Position numbers and translations under genes: made by a program. Below, one piece after another: positions 61,401 through 64,000 of a DNA stretch of 64,000 nt. The DNA comes from CAYVHU01 sp964451415 (lineage in GTDB: Bacteria > Pseudomonadota > Alphaproteobacteria > Rhodospirillales > Magnetovibrionaceae). The notes beneath the pieces are model-generated. The model ran no database searches. It was not told the DNA's origin and saw only the letters and a list, made by a program, of their open reading frames with translations. The stretch lies in contig CAYVHU010000003.1 of NCBI GenBank assembly GCA_964451415.1, forward strand, positions 62,001 through 126,000, given 5' to 3'. The stretch's first letter is position 1. Each line of letters starts with the position of its first letter.

Positions 61401-61529
61401 GCTGATTCCGCCTTTGCCGAGCAGGCCGTTGACAATGTGCTCACCGGTTTTGGCGTAACCGTAGGCGAAGGTCCCCAAACCCCATGCTGCCGTGGTCCCG
61501 AGAAGGAAATTCCTGCGCGACGGTTGCAT
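58431..61529 (-). CDS. ttrA: Tetrathionate reductase catalytic subunit A
   Basis: A 1032-residue molybdopterin (MGD) enzyme with Tat leader SRRNFLLGTTAAWG. The [4Fe-4S] cysteines are C76, C79, C83 and C141 (TMCMGCTTGC; ACGRG); the Mo-ligand cysteine is C257 in SYCGLSMRSG. Long conserved blocks match TtrA: EEVVEGGDLFGEG-like VEGGDLFGEGQVEGLRA, APWYSLSPPL, and NLNDLG-type NINDLGVHDPSF. It reduces tetrathionate to thiosulfate in the periplasm. It follows ttrC by 13 bp. Distinguishing from thiosulfate or polysulfide-type enzymes rests on overall similarity. Confidence 0.92.
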   Translation of the reverse strand: MQPSRRNFLLGTTAAWGLGTFAYGYAKTGEHIVNGLLGKGGISGVRGNAHDPEYTVDPQTGAVTPNPDQRISYTMCMGCTTGCGVRVRLDKRTNTVLRVTGNPYHMLSTDPHLPYETSFKDSLTNLSHFQEKGLAGRSTACGRGNAVLTKLKDPRRILSPMKRVGPRGAGQWEKIPFDQLIKEVVEGGDLFGEGQVEGLRAIRDIKTPIDPQNPEFGPKSNQLIFMPPFKSGRLNFAARFAKKSFGTVNFVGHRSYCGLSMRSGYAALLDNWKKQPHLKPDFDNAKYMLFIGTAPGNAGNPFKLLGHLIAKARTERKIKYAVVDPVMTNAQSHASGLGEWVPIKPGTDSALVMGMIRWIFENKRYDSVFLAQPSPKAAKAAGEVSWSNATHLVIDDDRHADAGRFVRYGQINANAPAALKDSALAVDAASNTIVAADTHGAPARIFYEGEVTLTDGTKVKVASSLALLKREALAKTLVEYSAACNVPEDKIIELAREFTAHGKQAAADCHGGTMHSAGFYTAYAIVMLNALVGNLNAKGGTGAGGGKFRSIAPGPRYNIAGFPGKVKPRGVNLGRGGFAYEKTSEFARKKAAGQNPYPAEAPWYSLSPPLSAHFFTGAMTGYPYKAKALITWSTNPIYGIPGIEKMVDKTMRDPKNIPLYIAIDPFINETTRYADYIVPDNILYESWGWSSAWGASLTKVSTARWPVVDTPLEKLPDGRPIDMETFLIEVAKRLGLPGFGDKAIPDKNKNLLPLNRAEDYYLRAAANVAFDGKPVPDSDDEEMALSGVDHMRPALEAVLKPEEWRKVAYVYNRGGRFADVDTSYKNGHLARTYKKGLQIWNEELGSARDAMTGKRFVGSPTFMMPALGDGRPMSEAFPEKSWPFLAVSTKSELQSSHTIGVPALQDIHRSNAISLNSKDAARLNIITGDTLKVNSPDGEIVGKALVRQGIAPGVVGIEHGFGHKALGANLYKIGTRVFAANALAAEGVNINDLGVHDPSFTHKQVLADFVVGSAARQAIPVRVEKVSLQKQL

Positions 61530-61542
61530 AGCATTGTCTCCT

Positions 61543-62568
61543 TTAAAGCGCTGTATGGGAGTGTGTGTGCGTCTCTTCGTCGTCGTCCCCGGGAACGAGG
61601 ATGAGCGACAAGACGACAACGATCATTGCAAGCAGTCCTACGGTCCCGATCAGTCCCACCAAGGCGTCGGTGTCCGTGAACAGAGCGTAGGGAAGAAAGC
61701 CCGCCTCGGTCTTGGGCTGGGCTTGGGCTCCCATGAACATGTGCCAGCGGAAGGTGAAGGCGCCGAGTACCGCCAAAACCCCGGACAAGCTGCTTATAAA
61801 GGTGCTGCGGAACATGCTGAGCGCGGCGGCGCCGAGGCCGCAAACCCCACCCATGAAAAGCAAAATGATGATGGGCTCGTCATTTACGGCGAGTTCGAAG
61901 AAAGACCCACCGGCACCGACGCGTTCATCCCACCCCATGGCGACCCAGGCCGCGACACCGAGGACGAACAAGACGGAGCCCAGACCGACCACGCGCGGGG
62001 CGATTCCCGGCGTTTCGCCGCGTAGCGCCGCCACGATGGAGATGACGCCTGCGCCGGAGACGAAGGCGCTCAACGTCAACAGGGCCGGAAAGAATGCGCT
62101 ATGCCAGAGGGGCCGGGCTCGTACCACGGTCATTTCCCCGGCAGTGTAGGCGAGCACGGCCACGGCGAATATGGCGCTCCAGGTCCAGACATAACGGCGA
62201 TAGGCGGAAAAACGCGCGCCATAAGGGCTGTAAAGCACAACCAGGGCGGCCACACCGGCGACGAAGGCGGGCAGGAACCAGGCCCCCCACCACATGATCG
62301 AATCGCTGCTCAGGGTGAGGTAAAAATGCATGAAGCGTGCCGGTTGATGTAGATCGGCGAGCAACGGAAAGGGCGCTGCGATCCCGCACAAGGCGGCGGC
62401 GAACAACGCCGGGCGGATCGTGGGCGCGTTTTCATCGCGCAAGGCGGCGATATAGGCAATCAACAAAGCGCCGGTGGCGCTGCCCACCAGAAAAAAGTAC
62501 CACACCGCCCAGGGACGCCATGAAAAGCCTGGATCGAAGGAAATAAGATCGACAATGCCGGTTTCCAT
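61543..62568 (-). CDS. ttrC: Tetrathionate reductase membrane subunit C
   Basis: A 341-residue NrfD-family membrane protein with nine predicted helices; WAVWYFFLVGSATGALLIAY is a typical start, followed by LLADLHQPARFMHFYLTLS. It oxidises quinol and passes electrons to TtrB. Order TtrB-TtrC-TtrA with 3 and 13 bp spacing. No typical haem-ligand pattern is needed. Confidence 0.9.
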   Translation of the reverse strand: METGIVDLISFDPGFSWRPWAVWYFFLVGSATGALLIAYIAALRDENAPTIRPALFAAALCGIAAPFPLLADLHQPARFMHFYLTLSSDSIMWWGAWFLPAFVAGVAALVVLYSPYGARFSAYRRYVWTWSAIFAVAVLAYTAGEMTVVRARPLWHSAFFPALLTLSAFVSGAGVISIVAALRGETPGIAPRVVGLGSVLFVLGVAAWVAMGWDERVGAGGSFFELAVNDEPIIILLFMGGVCGLGAAALSMFRSTFISSLSGVLAVLGAFTFRWHMFMGAQAQPKTEAGFLPYALFTDTDALVGLIGTVGLLAMIVVVLSLILVPGDDDEETHTHSHTAL

Positions 62569-62571
62569 GGC

Positions 62572-63303
62572 TCAAACCTCCTGATGGGTGTCTTGGGTGC
62601 GCAAGCGCCGCGCGCCGGCATGTGCTTCGACGCGGTCTTGAAGGCGTCCGTCGAGGCCGATGTAGTACACCTGCGGGCGCGTTCCCATTTGCGGGCGCAA
62701 CACGTCCACTTTTTGTTTTCGGATCAGCTTGGAGACTTGTGTCTCGGAGTCCTTCAAATCGCCGAAGACCCGTGCTCCGCCGACGCACGTTTCGACGCAG
62801 GCTGGCAAAAGTCCCACGCTCACACGCTGCACGCAGAAGGTGCATTTGTCGGCGATGCCCGTTTCCTTGTTGATGAAACGCGCATCGTACGGACAGGCCT
62901 GAACGCAATACCCGCAGCCTACGCATTGTTCGGAATCGATCACCACCGTGCCGTCTTTTTGCTGGTAGGTCGCTTCGACCGGGCACACCGGGATGCAGAC
63001 CGGATTTTCGCAGTGATTGCATAAACGCGGCAGGACCGCCATTCCCGGTCCCTTGTCGGTGGGCACCTCGTAGGTGCTGACCTCGGTACGGTGCTGGCCT
63101 GTGGGGACGGCGTTTTCCATGGTGCACGAAACCGTGCAGGCCTGACAACCGATGCATTTTCGCAAATCGATGACCATCCCCCAGCGCGCGGTGTGCTTTG
63201 AAGACGGTGTTTGCGGTTGGGGCGTGGCGGCCGATGCCGGCAATGCCGCCAATCCGAGGGCGGCAAAAGCACTGAAAGATAAAATTTCGCGTCTGTTTTT
63301 CAT
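62572..63303 (-). CDS. ttrB: Tetrathionate reductase iron-sulfur subunit B
   Basis: A 243-residue ferredoxin-like subunit with Tat leader KNRREILSFSAFAALG. Four [4Fe-4S] motif groups: CIGCQACTVSC, CNHCENPVCIPVCP, CVGCGYCVQACP and CTFCVQRVSVGLLPACVETC. It carries electrons from TtrC to TtrA. The start at 63303 gives the signal peptide; a longer frame begins at 63366. It starts the operon; ttrRS regulators are not present in this window. Confidence 0.93.
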   Translation of the reverse strand: MKNRREILSFSAFAALGLAALPASAATPQPQTPSSKHTARWGMVIDLRKCIGCQACTVSCTMENAVPTGQHRTEVSTYEVPTDKGPGMAVLPRLCNHCENPVCIPVCPVEATYQQKDGTVVIDSEQCVGCGYCVQACPYDARFINKETGIADKCTFCVQRVSVGLLPACVETCVGGARVFGDLKDSETQVSKLIRKQKVDVLRPQMGTRPQVYYIGLDGRLQDRVEAHAGARRLRTQDTHQEV

Positions 63304-63463
63304 GGAGCGCAACTCCTTGCATTCGGACCGAGGCTCAAAGTTTGCGGCCCGACCATCTGTGAACACCGTAAACCTTCATAATACACATTATAATTGGATA
63401 TTTCGTATACCCACCTAAGGGAAAACCCCTAGGCGGGGCCTGTGTTTTCCGATGGTGGTAGCG

Positions 63464-63955
63464 TTAATGTTTCCGATTGGCGCGGCGCCATGCCCACGGT
63501 TTTTGGCAGAGGCCGGCCCAGATGCCGATTTTCCGTTCACGGGCCCGGTTTTCGGCATTGATGTATCGTTTGGAATACTTTCTGTAGGCCAGCGCCCATC
63601 CCGTCGCGACCATGGCTTTGTTGATGTTGCGCCCACCCACGGAACAGGTGGAGACGAATCGTCCGTAGCGGTCGCGGGTTTCGACTCGGCAGCTCGCCGT
63701 CTTGCCTTGGGCGAGGGCGCGCAGCCGGGCTGCGGCTTTTTGCCCGGCCATCCACTTGTTATCGGCCCCCAGGCGACAGGCCTGCGCCCATTCCGGCGCA
63801 TCAATGCCGGCAAGACGGATTTCTTTTCCCCTCACGAACACACTGTCGCCGTCCAGTACGCGCACGGTGCCGGTGATGGTTTGCGCGGCCCGGGCGATCC
63901 CGTTAAGGCTTAGAATGACGAAACAGAAGATCGCGATGCTGTACGTCTTGCTCAT
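63464..63955 (-). CDS. Thermonuclease (SNase) family protein, secreted
   Basis: A 163-residue exported nuclease-like protein: Sec signal (about residues 1-23, IARA), then the staphylococcal nuclease fold with TVRVLDGDSVFVRGKEIRLAGIDAPE, catalytic-loop RDRYGRF near residue 95 and GWALAYRKYSKRYINAE. Five cysteines including a late GLC are present. The start at 63955 was chosen for the signal peptide. It stands alone, 160 bp upstream of ttrB in the same direction. Confidence 0.9.
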   Translation of the reverse strand: MSKTYSIAIFCFVILSLNGIARAAQTITGTVRVLDGDSVFVRGKEIRLAGIDAPEWAQACRLGADNKWMAGQKAAARLRALAQGKTASCRVETRDRYGRFVSTCSVGGRNINKAMVATGWALAYRKYSKRYINAENRARERKIGIWAGLCQKPWAWRRANRKH

Positions 63956-64000
63956 GGGCGTGCAGTGTAACGTAAAACGTGTAAAACTCAAAAAATCAGA

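Noticed and set aside
63414..63433. Stem CCTAAGGG-AAAA-CCCCTAGG between the thermonuclease and ttrB
   Set aside because: There is one mismatch and no U-tract on either strand, so it is not a convincing terminator.

Overview
The window is a 64 kb chromosomal segment of an alphaproteobacterium, most likely Rhodospirillales. Pointers are the NDUFA12-type complex I accessory gene next to mlaD, DUF2155 and aat, the aroQ-accB-accC order, a B12-dependent class II ribonucleotide reductase, a PPi-type phosphofructokinase, a class I PHA synthase and a fused ThiS-ThiG. Genus and species cannot be told from this sequence alone.

Layout. 0-3.6 kb: the 3' end of clpA, a small gene behind an apparent sigma-54 promoter, an acyltransferase-like gene, ridA, a lone response regulator and a PhnA-type protein. 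3.7-7.6 kb: nrdJ with two NrdR-box-like sites 31 bp apart upstream. 7.9-12.6 kb: NDUFA12, two tandem mlaD genes and DUF2155, running towards aroQ-accB-accC-aat. 12.6-20.2 kb: thiSG, a methyltransferase, an MFS carrier, an ornithine-type decarboxylase, a MITE, a diguanylate cyclase and rhlE. 20.4-28.9 kb: gamma carbonic anhydrase, slyX, a hybrid-free histidine kinase, phaC and an OmpA-like lipoprotein. 27.7-34.2 kb: an aminotransferase, hom, recJ, a short asparaginase-like gene, pfp and tRNA-Glu. 34.2-35.5 kb: an AT-rich trypsin-like lipoprotein that looks acquired. 35.6-42.4 kb: a flippase-like membrane protein and a CecR/YbhGFSR-type drug-efflux operon. 42.6-45.6 kb: an accessory patch with a DUF4143 ATPase, dense repeats, a broken parE and an intact parD. 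45.6-64 kb: a 5-oxoprolinase/hydantoinase, the full nosRZDFYLX cluster, a ttrBCA tetrathionate reductase operon and a thermonuclease.

Together the right third encodes anaerobic respiration. NosZ reduces N2O with NosR, NosD/F/Y, NosL and NosX supporting maturation and electron supply, and TtrABC reduces tetrathionate (or a related sulfur oxyanion) from quinol. A perfect FNR/NNR-type palindrome lies ahead of nosR. The left two thirds are mostly housekeeping genes (fatty acid, thiamine, amino acid, DNA precursor and envelope lipid functions).

Two sequence-level themes stand out. First, short near-perfect tandem duplications of 12-18 bp recur throughout; units inside genes are multiples of three, units between genes are not. 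Second, a MITE family (one complete copy and one isolated end) and palindrome-containing repeats mark recent rearrangement, strongest at 43.8-45.1 kb.
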